Shown piece by piece: positions 1 through 8,502 of a stretch of 64,000 nucleotides of DNA. Location: positions 165,640-229,639 of the forward strand of contig NZ_MNAN01000028.1 of assembly GCF_001854475.1 (NCBI RefSeq), in the 5' to 3' direction. The stretch's first letter is position 1, and every line of letters begins with the position of its first letter. The translations under genes were made by a program, and so were the position numbers. This DNA comes from Pseudoalteromonas byunsanensis. Lineage in GTDB: Bacteria > Pseudomonadota > Gammaproteobacteria > Enterobacterales > Alteromonadaceae. The notes beneath the pieces were generated by a model. It ran no database searches and was not told the DNA's origin. It saw only the letters and a program-made list of their open reading frames with translations.

Positions 1-89
1 GGTGTGTTCGAATATTGAATAGAAATCGGTGGCTTATTCATTATTTTAAATCAAATTTTCGCTAATCGGTCGCAACGCGTTATTCGTAT

Positions 90-107
90 TACCATACCAT
101 TATGGTA
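90..107. promoter_or_regulatory. Inverted repeat ahead of the ccm operon
   Basis: A perfect 7-bp inverted repeat (TACCATA, 4-nt spacer CCAT, TATGGTA) ends 22 bp before the ccmA start codon. It lies where an operator or the 5' leader of the ccm transcript would be. No regulator was identified, and a chance palindrome in AT-rich DNA is possible. Confidence 0.25.
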
Positions 108-129
108 GACTAACGCCCAATTTTGGGTA

Positions 130-765
130 ATGAGAATAACCAATTTGCTAGAGATTAAATCTGTTACTTGTACTAAGCAAGAACGCTGTCTGTTTGAATC
201 GTTAAGCTTCTCGTTAGAAGCTGGGCAGATCATGCAAATTGAAGGCCCAAATGGTGCTGGTAAAACGTCATTATTGCGGATCATCTCAGGCTTTGCACGT
301 CCTGATGAAGGGGAAATTCATTTTGAGGGTCAGCCGATTAGCGACAACTATGATGAATATGCGGCGCAATTACTTTTTATTGGTCACAAAACAGGTGTAA
401 ATGGCCAGCTAACGGCCTATGAAAATGTTTGTCATTGGCTGCGTGTTCATGGCTGCCAGGTAGACGAACGTGCATATGATTTGTTATCCCTGTTAGGACT
501 GGTTGGTCTGGAAGATGTACCGGTAAGAACTCTCTCAGCGGGCCAACAAAGACGTGTCGCATTAGTGAGGTTATGGCTAAACAACGCTAAACTGTGGATA
601 CTTGATGAGCCATTTACTGCATTAGATAAGAAAGGTGTACGACAATTACAGATACGTTTTTCTGAACATCTGGCCCAGGGCGGAGCTATTTTACTCACGA
701 CCCACCAAGATTTAACAACTCATTTTGCGGCACTCAAAACCCTTGTATTGGAGTATCAACTTTGA
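130..765 (+). CDS. ccmA: CcmA, ATPase subunit of the heme exporter
   Basis: ATP-binding subunit of the CcmABCD complex, which releases holo-CcmE during cytochrome c maturation at the inner membrane. The 211-residue protein has a Walker A motif GPNGAGKT at residues 39-46, an ABC signature LSAGQ near 135 and a Walker B LWILDEP near 155, in the usual order and spacing. Length fits the family (about 205). It is the first gene of a ccm run in which nearly every gene overlaps or abuts the next; its TGA shares a base with the ccmB ATG. The Shine-Dalgarno site before the ATG is weak. Confidence 0.96.
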   Translation: MRITNLLEIKSVTCTKQERCLFESLSFSLEAGQIMQIEGPNGAGKTSLLRIISGFARPDEGEIHFEGQPISDNYDEYAAQLLFIGHKTGVNGQLTAYENVCHWLRVHGCQVDERAYDLLSLLGLVGLEDVPVRTLSAGQQRRVALVRLWLNNAKLWILDEPFTALDKKGVRQLQIRFSEHLAQGGAILLTTHQDLTTHFAALKTLVLEYQL

Positions 766-1448
766 TGGCCCAGCACTCTTATTGGCAGCTATTTTTCAGC
801 GTATACAGCAAAGATGTGACGTTAGCGTTTCGCCAGCGTTCGGAAATAGTCAACCCTTTGCTATTTTTCTTGATTGTTATCACATTATTTCCCCTTGCTA
901 TTGGTCCTGAGCCTGCTTTGTTGAAACGGATGGCTCCAGGCATTATTTGGGTAGCGGCTTTGTTATCTACCATGTTAGGGTTAGATAAACTGTTTAGGGA
1001 TGATTACAACGATGGCTCATTAGAGCAGCTCATAGCATCTCCTTATCCACTTTCTTTATCAGTACTGGCAAAAGTGTTTGCTCATTGGACAATCACTGGG
1101 TTACCGATGGTACTGATGGCACCAATGTTTGCCCTGTTGATGAACTTAGAGTCTCAGGCGCTTGGTGCAACAGTGTTGACCTTACTGATCGGAACTCCAC
1201 TATTGAGCTTTATTGGCGCAATCGGAGCTGCACTGACAGTAGGGTTACAAAAGGGTGGAATATTAATGAGCTTATTAGTCTTACCTTTGTATATTCCCGT
1301 ACTGATTTTTGCGACGTCTGCCATTGATACCAGTAGTATGTCTTTAGCCTATGGTGGTCAACTCGCAATCCTAGGCGCAATGTTAGCTGTAGCTAGTGTT
1401 TGTGCGCCTATTGCAATATCTTCAGCTTTAAAAGTGAGTGTTAGTTAA
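765..1448 (+). CDS. ccmB: CcmB, membrane subunit of the heme exporter
   Basis: Integral membrane partner of CcmA. The protein is very hydrophobic with about six predicted membrane segments and the family N-terminal pattern (short amphipathic start, then FRQRSEIVNPLLFFLIV). I start at the ATG at 765, inside the TGATG overlap with ccmA; a TTG one codon upstream is also in frame but would overlap ccmA more. The 227-residue length matches CcmB proteins. It is followed by ccmC with a 1-bp gap, so it is co-transcribed. Confidence 0.95.
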   Translation: MAQHSYWQLFFSVYSKDVTLAFRQRSEIVNPLLFFLIVITLFPLAIGPEPALLKRMAPGIIWVAALLSTMLGLDKLFRDDYNDGSLEQLIASPYPLSLSVLAKVFAHWTITGLPMVLMAPMFALLMNLESQALGATVLTLLIGTPLLSFIGAIGAALTVGLQKGGILMSLLVLPLYIPVLIFATSAIDTSSMSLAYGGQLAILGAMLAVASVCAPIAISSALKVSVS

Positions 1449-1449
1449 C

Positions 1450-2190
1450 ATGTGGAAATGGTTACATCCCTATGCAAAGGCAGAGCGTGCATATCAACTA
1501 TGTAATACGCTTATGCCATATTTTGCGGTGATTACCGTAGTATGTTTGACAGTCGGTTGGGTGTGGGGTCTTGCCTATGCTCCCGCAGACTACCAACAAA
1601 AAGATAGTTATCGCATTATTTTTATTCATGTCCCTTCAGCAATATTGTCTATGGGGGCATATTCTTCAATGGCGATAGCCGCAATTATTGCCCTAGTATG
1701 GCAGATCCGTAATGCTGAGTTGGCGGTGATATCTATAGCCCCTGTGGGAGCCGCCATGACGGCAATCGCTCTTATTACTGGCGCTGCATGGGGTAAGCCT
1801 ATGTGGGGAGCTTGGTGGGTTTGGGATGCACGGTTAACGTCTGAACTCATATTGCTGTTTTTATATCTAGGGGTATTGTCTTTATACCATGCCTTTGAAG
1901 ATAAAAAGTCAGCAGGGCGTGCGGCCTGTATTTTAGCCGTCGTGGGAGTGATAAACCTGCCTATTATTCACTTTTCTGTGGAATGGTGGAACACCTTGCA
2001 CCAAGGAGCCACCATAACCAAGTTTGATACATCAGCGATAGATTCATCAATGCTATGGCCCTTGTTAATCAACATTATCGCTTTTGCAGGCTTTGTTGGT
2101 GTAGTGACGTTGATCCGTTTGAAAAACGAAATCTTACAATGTGAGAGGCACCGCCCATGGGTGCGAGAACTAGTCGGTCGAGGTGAGTGA
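1450..2190 (+). CDS. ccmC: CcmC, heme-handling membrane protein
   Basis: CcmC presents heme to CcmE in the periplasm. The 246-residue protein has six membrane segments and the tryptophan-rich WWD signature, visible as WGAWWVWDARLTSE in the middle of the protein. The ATG at 1450 (MWKWLHPYAKAER) is preferred to an in-frame GTG at 1438 inside ccmB because CcmC proteins normally begin MWK. Its stop overlaps the ccmD start (GTGATG), consistent with translational coupling. Confidence 0.96.
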   Translation: MWKWLHPYAKAERAYQLCNTLMPYFAVITVVCLTVGWVWGLAYAPADYQQKDSYRIIFIHVPSAILSMGAYSSMAIAAIIALVWQIRNAELAVISIAPVGAAMTAIALITGAAWGKPMWGAWWVWDARLTSELILLFLYLGVLSLYHAFEDKKSAGRAACILAVVGVINLPIIHFSVEWWNTLHQGATITKFDTSAIDSSMLWPLLINIIAFAGFVGVVTLIRLKNEILQCERHRPWVRELVGRGE

Positions 2191-2393
2191 TGCAATTTGA
2201 TTCATTGAATGAATTTCTGGCCATGGGGGGATATGGCTTCTATGTTTGGTTATCTTTCGGTAGTTGTGCCGCCATTCTTCTGGCCTTGTTTGTGAGCTCA
2301 TTAAGAGATGCTAGTAAGCTGCGCAATGAAGTACGCGCCCAAATGAAACGTGAAGAACGCATTAAAAAAGCCAAGCAGCAGGAGCAAGTATGA
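2190..2393 (+). CDS. ccmD: CcmD, small heme exporter subunit
   Basis: A 67-residue protein with one N-terminal membrane segment (residues about 14-34) and a charged cytoplasmic tail rich in Lys, Arg and Glu. This is the CcmD layout; CcmD is needed to free holo-CcmE from CcmABC. The motif [12 protein letters not shown] matches the family. It overlaps both neighbours (ccmC stop, ccmE start). Position between ccmC and ccmE makes the call secure despite its size. Confidence 0.93.
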   Translation: MQFDSLNEFLAMGGYGFYVWLSFGSCAAILLALFVSSLRDASKLRNEVRAQMKREERIKKAKQQEQV

Positions 2394-2869
2394 ACCCGAG
2401 ACGCAAAAAACGTTTACTCGCAGTAATTGCAATTATTTTTGGGGTTGGTTCAGCGATTGGACTAATGCTGTATGCGTTACAAGAAAATATTAATTTGTTT
2501 TACACGCCAACAGAGTTGATAGATGGCAAAGGCGAAAATAAAGAAAAGCCTTTTATTGGCCAAAAATTGAGAATTGGTGGCATGGTCGTACCGGGTTCGG
2601 TCGTTCGAGATGAAAGCAGCCTCGATGTCAGTTTTAAATTGATGGATACAGGACCAATGGTCACTATTCGTTATGAAGGAATTTTGCCTGACTTGTTTAG
2701 AGAGGGTCAGGGAATTGTCGCGCAGGGGACTTTAGTTGAACCTGACGTTATTGAAGCGTTTGAGGTGTTGGCAAAACATGATGAAGAGTATATGCCACCA
2801 GAAGTTGCAGAAGCGCTCAAAGGCATCAAGCATGAGAAGCCAAAGTATAACTTAAACAACGAGAACTAA
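2390..2869 (+). CDS. ccmE: CcmE, periplasmic heme chaperone
   Basis: CcmE binds heme covalently and carries it to the CcmFH lyase. The 159-residue protein has an N-terminal anchor (residues about 9-29) and a beta-barrel OB-fold domain. The heme-attachment motif is intact: His130 and Tyr134 within [13 protein letters not shown], the numbering known for the E. coli protein. It overlaps ccmD by 4 bp and lies 1 bp before ccmF. Confidence 0.97.
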   Translation: MNPRRKKRLLAVIAIIFGVGSAIGLMLYALQENINLFYTPTELIDGKGENKEKPFIGQKLRIGGMVVPGSVVRDESSLDVSFKLMDTGPMVTIRYEGILPDLFREGQGIVAQGTLVEPDVIEAFEVLAKHDEEYMPPEVAEALKGIKHEKPKYNLNNEN

Positions 2870-2870
2870 T

Positions 2871-4832
2871 ATGATCCCAGAGATAGGTTATTTTGCGCTA
2901 GTGCTGGCTATGGCACTAAGTTTATTGCTGTGCATTTTCCCATTATGGGGAGCTCATACAGGCAATCTGAGATTAATGCGTGCCGCTCCTTCTTTGGCGG
3001 TTGGCCAATGCATATTCGTGTTGTTCTCTTTCGCGATTTTAATTTATATCACGTTGACTGATGACTTTACAGTAGCCTATGTGGCACACCATTCAAGTAG
3101 CACTTTGCCATGGTATTACAAGGTGACTTCAACTTGGGGAGGGCATGAAGGCGCTATCTTGTTATGGTTGGTTATGCAGTCCTCTTGGACTGCGTTAGTT
3201 GCTTTGATGTCTAAGTCAATACCTTGGATCTTGCGAGCTCGAGTTCTGGGAGTTCTAGGCTTCCTTGGGGTAGGCTTTATGCTTTACACCTTATGGATGT
3301 CGAGTCCATTTGAACGTTTGTTGCCTTACTATCCGGTGGAAGGTCGTGACCTAAACCCACTATTACAAGACCCAGGTATGATAATTCATCCACCTTTGCT
3401 TTATATGGGATATGTTGGATTGTCGGTTTCTTTTTCGTTTGCTATTGCAGCCTTGTTGACAGGTAAACTCGATAATACTTGGGCGAAATGGTCTAGACCT
3501 TGGACCATGGTTGCATGGGGATTTTTGACTTTAGGAATTACCATTGGCAGTTGGTGGGCCTATTCAGAACTTGGCTGGGGAGGCTGGTGGTTCTGGGATC
3601 CTGTAGAAAATGCTTCATTGATGCCATGGCTAGTTGCAACGGCCTTACTACACTCATTGGCTGTAACAGAGAAGCGCGGTGTATTTAAATCCTGGACAGT
3701 TTTATTGGCGATTACTGCGTTTAGCTTGTGTCTATTAGGCACGTTCATCGTACGCTCTGGGATTATCGTTTCTGTTCATGCATTTGCGACTGACCCAGAT
3801 CGCGGTTTGTATATATTACTATTTTTAGCTGTCGTTGTTGGTGGCAGTTTAGCATTATACGCCGCACGTGTTTCTCAAGTTAAGAGTGAAGGCCGGTATC
3901 AGTTCTTCTCACGAGAAGTTGCATTGTGGGTCAACAATATATTTCTAGTGGTTGCTACTTTAGTGGTGTTTTTGGGGACGTTATTGCCTATGATCCATAA
4001 AGAGCTGGGTTTAGGGTCAATTTCAATCGGGGTACCTTTTTTCAATCAAATGTTTGCGATTTTAGTCGTGCCCTTTGCGTTATTACTTGGTGTAGCCCCG
4101 ATGTTGCGCTGGAAACAAAACAAACTACCTCCGCTACTGAGAAAATGGCTGGTTATTGCCGGGGCAACGCTTGTTATCACAGCAGCTTGGCTATTTGGCA
4201 GCTTTGATACGGTTGCACCTTTAACATTTGTGGCAACAGCATTGGCTGTTTGGATTGTGTTATCAACAACAGTAGATTTTGCGCAAAAAATATCGACACA
4301 AAAAAGCTTATCTGAGGGACTAAAACGCTTAGGTTTAAGCTATTGGGCCATGGTATCAGGTCATATCGGTATCGCGTTTGTTATTGCTGGGGTTACTTTA
4401 ACATCAGCATACTCAGTTGAGCGCTCGGTGCGAATGCAACCAGGAGATACCGCCACCTTGAATGAGTACGTGTATCGTTTTGAAGGCGTCAAGGAAATTG
4501 TTGGACCTAACTACAGTGGTCATGCTGGTGTTGTAACAGTACTAAAAAATAATGAGAAAGTAACAGAGCTACTTGCTGAAAAACGTTTGTACACTATAGG
4601 TATGCAGTTTATGACCGAAGCGGCCATTGATGATGGTTTCTTCAGAGATCTGTATCTGGCTCTAGGTGAACAACTTGATGGCAAAGCTTGGTCATTGCGT
4701 ATCTATCACAAACCGTATGTGCGGTGGATGTGGTTGGGTGGCATACTAATCGCTTTTGCTGGGTTTATAGTCTTAGCGGATAAACGTTATAGAAGAAACG
4801 CAACACCGACCAATAAACAAGAGGTGCTGTAA
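2871..4832 (+). CDS. ccmF: CcmF, cytochrome c heme lyase subunit
   Basis: Large polytopic protein (653 residues, about 15 membrane segments) that joins heme to apocytochrome c with CcmH/CcmI. The WWD signature GWGGWWFWDPVENAS is present in the first half, and conserved histidines occur in the flanking loops (for example DPGMIIHPPLLYMGY). Length is typical. Its TAA overlaps the ccmG ATG (TAATG). Confidence 0.97.
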   Translation: MIPEIGYFALVLAMALSLLLCIFPLWGAHTGNLRLMRAAPSLAVGQCIFVLFSFAILIYITLTDDFTVAYVAHHSSSTLPWYYKVTSTWGGHEGAILLWLVMQSSWTALVALMSKSIPWILRARVLGVLGFLGVGFMLYTLWMSSPFERLLPYYPVEGRDLNPLLQDPGMIIHPPLLYMGYVGLSVSFSFAIAALLTGKLDNTWAKWSRPWTMVAWGFLTLGITIGSWWAYSELGWGGWWFWDPVENASLMPWLVATALLHSLAVTEKRGVFKSWTVLLAITAFSLCLLGTFIVRSGIIVSVHAFATDPDRGLYILLFLAVVVGGSLALYAARVSQVKSEGRYQFFSREVALWVNNIFLVVATLVVFLGTLLPMIHKELGLGSISIGVPFFNQMFAILVVPFALLLGVAPMLRWKQNKLPPLLRKWLVIAGATLVITAAWLFGSFDTVAPLTFVATALAVWIVLSTTVDFAQKISTQKSLSEGLKRLGLSYWAMVSGHIGIAFVIAGVTLTSAYSVERSVRMQPGDTATLNEYVYRFEGVKEIVGPNYSGHAGVVTVLKNNEKVTELLAEKRLYTIGMQFMTEAAIDDGFFRDLYLALGEQLDGKAWSLRIYHKPYVRWMWLGGILIAFAGFIVLADKRYRRNATPTNKQEVL

Positions 4833-5404
4833 TGAATCGTAAGTTACTAGGGCTAGTGCCATTTCTAATTTTCATTTTACTGTGTGTGTTTTTATATCAA
4901 GGGTTGTTTGGTAATCCTCGGGAGCTGCAAACGGGCCGCTTAGGGCAGAACATGCCAAGTTTTACTTTGCCTGACCTTATGGACGATAGTAAACAATGGC
5001 AAGACAGCGACTTATTAGGTGAAGTGTATTTACTTAATGTATGGGGAACTTGGTGCCCGACTTGTATCGCAGAGCTAAGCTATCTCACTGAGTTGCGAGA
5101 GCAGGGAGTTCGAATCATAGGTTTGTATTATGAGCAAGCTTATGACCCTGATTTTGGTGATCAATTTGATATAAATAAATTGCGCGCAGAAGTGAGCAGC
5201 ATGCTTGCTAGAACGGGTAACCCATATCAGTTTAATATTCTTGATTTAGAGCGTACCTTAGCGTTGGACTTAGGGGTCTCGGGCGCCCCTGAAACTTTTT
5301 TAGTTGATAAGCAAGGTAAAATCTTACTTCACCATACGGGCGATATAAACCAACGTGTATGGCGCGCTAAGTTTGCACCTAAGCTGATGGAGTTAACGCA
5401 ATGA
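4832..5404 (+). CDS. ccmG: CcmG/DsbE, thiol-disulfide oxidoreductase
   Basis: Membrane-anchored periplasmic thioredoxin-like protein that keeps apocytochrome CXXCH thiols reduced. It has an N-terminal anchor (residues 5-25), the active site WGTWCPTC near residues 70-77, and the cis-proline loop GVSGAPETFLV near 150, all typical of DsbE. The 190-residue length fits. It overlaps ccmF by 1 bp and ccmH by 4 bp. Confidence 0.96.
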   Translation: MNRKLLGLVPFLIFILLCVFLYQGLFGNPRELQTGRLGQNMPSFTLPDLMDDSKQWQDSDLLGEVYLLNVWGTWCPTCIAELSYLTELREQGVRIIGLYYEQAYDPDFGDQFDINKLRAEVSSMLARTGNPYQFNILDLERTLALDLGVSGAPETFLVDKQGKILLHHTGDINQRVWRAKFAPKLMELTQ

Positions 5405-5856
5405 GATTCATGATTGTTTTTTTCCTAATGATATGTGGTTCGGCATTCGCTACACAAGATAAGTATGAATTTGCAAACGCGGAGCGTGAGAGTACCTTTC
5501 GCGAGCTTACTCATGAGCTACGTTGTCCTAAATGTCAAAATCAAAATATTGCTGATTCTGATGCGCTCGTAGCTAAAGATCTCCGAGATAAAGTTTTGGC
5601 TTTGGTGAATGAAGGTAAGAGCAAAGACGAAGTAATTGATTACATGATAGACCGATATGGTTACTTTGTGCATTACCAGCCGCCAGTTACACCTGCCACT
5701 ATCATATTATGGGTATTGCCTATATTCATTGTAGTAGCGGGCTTTGGTTTTATTGTTTTTAGACAAAAGAAGGCTTCTGGTAAACAGGCTTGGAGCGAAC
5801 AAGACGAGCAACTACTGAACAAATTAATCAAACAATATCAGCGTAGGGAGCAGTAA
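5401..5856 (+). CDS. ccmH: CcmH, apocytochrome c thiol reductase
   Basis: Short CcmH form (151 residues): signal peptide (residues 1-17, cut after AFA), a periplasmic three-helix domain with the redox motif LRCPKC, and one C-terminal membrane segment near residues 100-122. It acts with CcmG and CcmF at the heme-ligation step. The TPR part found fused to CcmH in E. coli is encoded separately here by the next gene, ccmI. Confidence 0.96.
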   Translation: MRFMIVFFLMICGSAFATQDKYEFANAERESTFRELTHELRCPKCQNQNIADSDALVAKDLRDKVLALVNEGKSKDEVIDYMIDRYGYFVHYQPPVTPATIILWVLPIFIVVAGFGFIVFRQKKASGKQAWSEQDEQLLNKLIKQYQRREQ

Positions 5857-5858
5857 CA

Positions 5859-7121
5859 GTGGACGGAATTATGCAAATGTGGGTGATGTTTGCGTTACTC
5901 ACTTTATTAGCAGTGCTGTTTGTAGTCGTTCCATTCTTCCGTCGCGAAAATGTATTGACGGTGGATAATCAAGCTAATGCTGAGCGTATTGATATTTATC
6001 ATCAACGGCTTAATGAGTTAAACGCCGAACTGAGCAATCAACGCATTGAACAAGATGCTTATCAGGAATCTGTGCTTGAACTTAAGCGCAGACTACTTAA
6101 TGAGTTATCGCCTGAACAGCAACTAAGTAGCCGTGGTAACAACCGTATATTCGCCTTAACGGGTTTGCTGTTCACTGTCACGGTAAGTGGTGTATTTTAT
6201 CATTTTACAGGTAGTCAGCAGCAGATAGCTAATTGGTACGATGCCATAGAGAAGCTACCAGAGTATGGTGAGCGAGCGGTACTACAACAAGGGCAAAGGT
6301 TAACGGCAAATGAGTTACAAGCGTTTGCGCTAGGTCTGCGTACCAAACTGGCTAACAGCGGTGATGATGCTGTTGCGTGGATGTTGTTGGGCCGTATTGC
6401 GATGTCTTTAAATGATTACGAAATGGCCAAGCAAGCATTCGACAAAGCACTCAAAATGGAACCTGAAAATAGCAATATACTGGTCAATTACAGTCAAGTG
6501 CTTTTAGTTGAAGGGTCTGAGTCAGGAATGAATCGTGCAGCACGACTGCTGGCTAGGGTATTAAGAAATGATCCAACAAATATTGATGCTATTTCTTTAT
6601 TGGCGCTCATAGCATATGAAAAGCAGGATTGGCGCGAAGCAAAAACGGCCTTTGAGGTGTTACTTGCTAGCATGAGCAGTGAAGACCCTCGATATTCAAT
6701 GATTGAGCAACGTATTGCTGAAATTGAACAAAAACTGTCACCTAAATCCACTGCGTCGCCTGTGAGCTTACAAGTTGAAGTGTCTATTGGTGCTCACCTC
6801 AGAGAACAGCTCCCGCAGCAGGGCACTCTGTTCGTATTCGCCAAAGCGACAGACGGTCCAGCAATGCCACTGGCAGTTGCTAAGCTTACAAATTTTAACT
6901 TGCCTTTACGTGTGACACTGGATGATAGTATGGCGATGATGCCAAGCTTAAAACTTTCAAGTTACCAAAACGTAATCATCACGGCGCGTATTTCAACAGA
7001 TGAGAGTGTGATGGCACAAGAAGGGGAGTTAGAAGGGCAAAGTGAGGTTATATCACTAAGCGAAACACTTGAGATGATTCCAGTAGAAATCAACCGAATT
7101 ATATCAAACACAGGAAATTAA
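5859..7121 (+). CDS. ccmI: CcmI, TPR chaperone of apocytochrome c
   Basis: A 420-residue protein with two N-terminal membrane segments (about 5-25 and 97-117) flanking a cytoplasmic heptad-rich loop, then periplasmic TPR repeats (about residues 175-290, for example AWMLLGRIAMSLNDYEMAKQAFDKAL) and a beta-rich C-terminal domain. This is the CcmI/CycH plan for presenting apocytochrome c to CcmFH. The start is a GTG at 5859 with a GGGAG ribosome site about 8 bp upstream; an ATG four codons later is an alternative. The stop directly abuts the mlaA ATG. Confidence 0.93.
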   Translation: MDGIMQMWVMFALLTLLAVLFVVVPFFRRENVLTVDNQANAERIDIYHQRLNELNAELSNQRIEQDAYQESVLELKRRLLNELSPEQQLSSRGNNRIFALTGLLFTVTVSGVFYHFTGSQQQIANWYDAIEKLPEYGERAVLQQGQRLTANELQAFALGLRTKLANSGDDAVAWMLLGRIAMSLNDYEMAKQAFDKALKMEPENSNILVNYSQVLLVEGSESGMNRAARLLARVLRNDPTNIDAISLLALIAYEKQDWREAKTAFEVLLASMSSEDPRYSMIEQRIAEIEQKLSPKSTASPVSLQVEVSIGAHLREQLPQQGTLFVFAKATDGPAMPLAVAKLTNFNLPLRVTLDDSMAMMPSLKLSSYQNVIITARISTDESVMAQEGELEGQSEVISLSETLEMIPVEINRIISNTGN

Positions 7122-7853
7122 ATGTTTAAGCCTTTTTTAGCTGTTCTGGCAGCTGTTGTGATTTCAGGATGCAGTACTGTACCTGAAGAAAAACAGGACG
7201 AAAGAGACCCTCTACAGTCGTTCAACCGCCCTGTTTATGATTTTAATATGGATGTTTTGGACAAATATATATTGCGCCCAGTAACAGTCAGTTATGTTGC
7301 TGTTACGCCGCAGCCAGTACGTAATAGTATCGTCAATTTTACTACCAACTTACTTACCCCAACAGATGCTATCAATGCTGGGCTGCAGGGAAAACCTAGT
7401 AGTATGGGAGTTAATGCTGCGCGTTTTTTGGTGAACTCTACCGTGGGTATATTCGGTCTATTTGATGTGGCAAGTAGTCTGGGTCTTAAACATCAAGATG
7501 AGGACTTTGGGCAAACACTAGGAGTTTGGGGGTTGGGCGATGGCGCTTATATAATGTTGCCTGCGATGGGACCATCAACGGTTAGAAATTTGACCGGTGA
7601 TGTTATCGATAATTATGTAATGCCAGAAATTGCTCTTAGCACGCCACAAACAATCGCTGTATTTGCACTGAAAGCCATTGAAGCAAGAGCATCACTTATG
7701 GCACAAGAAAAATTGCTGGAAGAGTCATTAGACCCATACATCTTTGTGAAGGATATCTATTTTCAGCGTCAATTATATGAACTACATGATGGAAATCCGC
7801 CGTTAAAAGAAGAACCAACCGATTTTGACGAAGATTTCTTAGAGAATTTATAA
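7122..7853 (+). CDS. mlaA: MlaA (VacJ), outer-membrane lipoprotein of lipid asymmetry
   Basis: MlaA removes phospholipids from the outer leaflet of the outer membrane and passes them to the Mla pathway. The 243-residue protein has a lipoprotein signal with lipobox ISGC (Cys17) followed by Ser, predicting outer-membrane sorting, then the family signatures DPLQSFNRPVYDFN and EDFGQTLGVWGLGDGAYIMLP. The C-terminal tail is acidic. It begins at the base after the ccmI stop with an AGGA ribosome site inside ccmI, so it is probably expressed with the ccm operon. No other mla gene is in the window. Confidence 0.95.
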   Translation: MFKPFLAVLAAVVISGCSTVPEEKQDERDPLQSFNRPVYDFNMDVLDKYILRPVTVSYVAVTPQPVRNSIVNFTTNLLTPTDAINAGLQGKPSSMGVNAARFLVNSTVGIFGLFDVASSLGLKHQDEDFGQTLGVWGLGDGAYIMLPAMGPSTVRNLTGDVIDNYVMPEIALSTPQTIAVFALKAIEARASLMAQEKLLEESLDPYIFVKDIYFQRQLYELHDGNPPLKEEPTDFDEDFLENL

Positions 7854-7880
7854 TTCAGGGAAGTAATTGTAAGAAAGAAG

Positions 7881-7931
7881 ATAGGCTGGCGACGGGCAGT
7901 GCCAGCCTATAGTGGGGAGAGTAGGCTCCCC
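7881..7931. terminator. Tandem hairpins after mlaA
   Basis: Two perfect stem-loops in a row: ATAGGCTGGC/GCCAGCCTAT (10-bp stem, 10-nt loop, 7881-7910) and GGGGAG/CTCCCC (6-bp stem, 6-nt loop, 7914-7931). They lie between the convergent ends of mlaA and the next gene. Neither has a clear T-run, so they may terminate in both directions or protect mRNA 3' ends. Confidence 0.6.
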
Positions 7932-7941
7932 CTAATCGGTC

Positions 7942-8229
7942 CTAGTGCAAAGCACCATTGTTATTGCGATAAAACCCTAAATCATTGAGCTTTTCTACCA
8001 ACAATACAGGATCATCTATATGTGAAGGTGTATCTTCATCTCGCAAAAAATGATCATTTGGTACATTATGTAAATCAAGCATCTTATGAAATAGTACATT
8101 GCGAATTGCTAACGCTGTCATCCCGTTGTCTTGGATTTCATCAAGTCGATTTTGCAGCTCGGAAAATGGCCCAGCTTTTACGTCATCAACGACAGCAGCA
8201 AAGTGATTTACCTGTTTAGTTTTAAGCAT
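7942..8229 (-). CDS. Hypothetical 95-residue protein
   Basis: Not recognised. A soluble 95-residue protein with no signal peptide or membrane segment, probably mostly helical, with an acidic middle (LRDEDTPSHIDDP). I choose the ATG at 8229 (MLKTKQVNHFAAV) because AGAAGG lies just upstream; a longer in-frame TTG start at 8256 lacks a ribosome site. It stands alone, convergent to mlaA. A real gene is supported by the ribosome site and by continuous protein-like composition. Confidence 0.6.
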   Translation of the reverse strand: MLKTKQVNHFAAVVDDVKAGPFSELQNRLDEIQDNGMTALAIRNVLFHKMLDLHNVPNDHFLRDEDTPSHIDDPVLLVEKLNDLGFYRNNNGALH

Positions 8230-8461
8230 ATTGGCCTTCTCCCAAAAAACATCCAATTGTCATGTTAGTCACGTACATCATATTTTTTGTGTTAAAAATA
8301 GATACTTACGTCCTCTCTGTTGAAAACAGTGTACTCTGTTTTTAGGGTAGATTACTAACTTCGATGTAAAGCTTTGTAAATCGAATAATGTATGATTTGA
8401 AATGATTAATTAAGAACTAGTAGACATCTAGAAGTAAGATATTGATGCGTAAATAAAAATA

Positions 8462-8491
8462 GTTCTCAGTACCTTTTGTGGTACTAAGAAC
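8462..8491 (-). terminator. Rho-independent terminator of the Kef-type gene
   Basis: Stem GTTCTCAGTACC / GGTACTAAGAAC (12 positions with one mismatch), 6-nt loop. On the minus strand it is followed by ATTTTTATTT. It lies just after the stop of the antiporter gene. Confidence 0.75.
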
Positions 8492-8502
8492 ATAAGAAAG
8501 TA

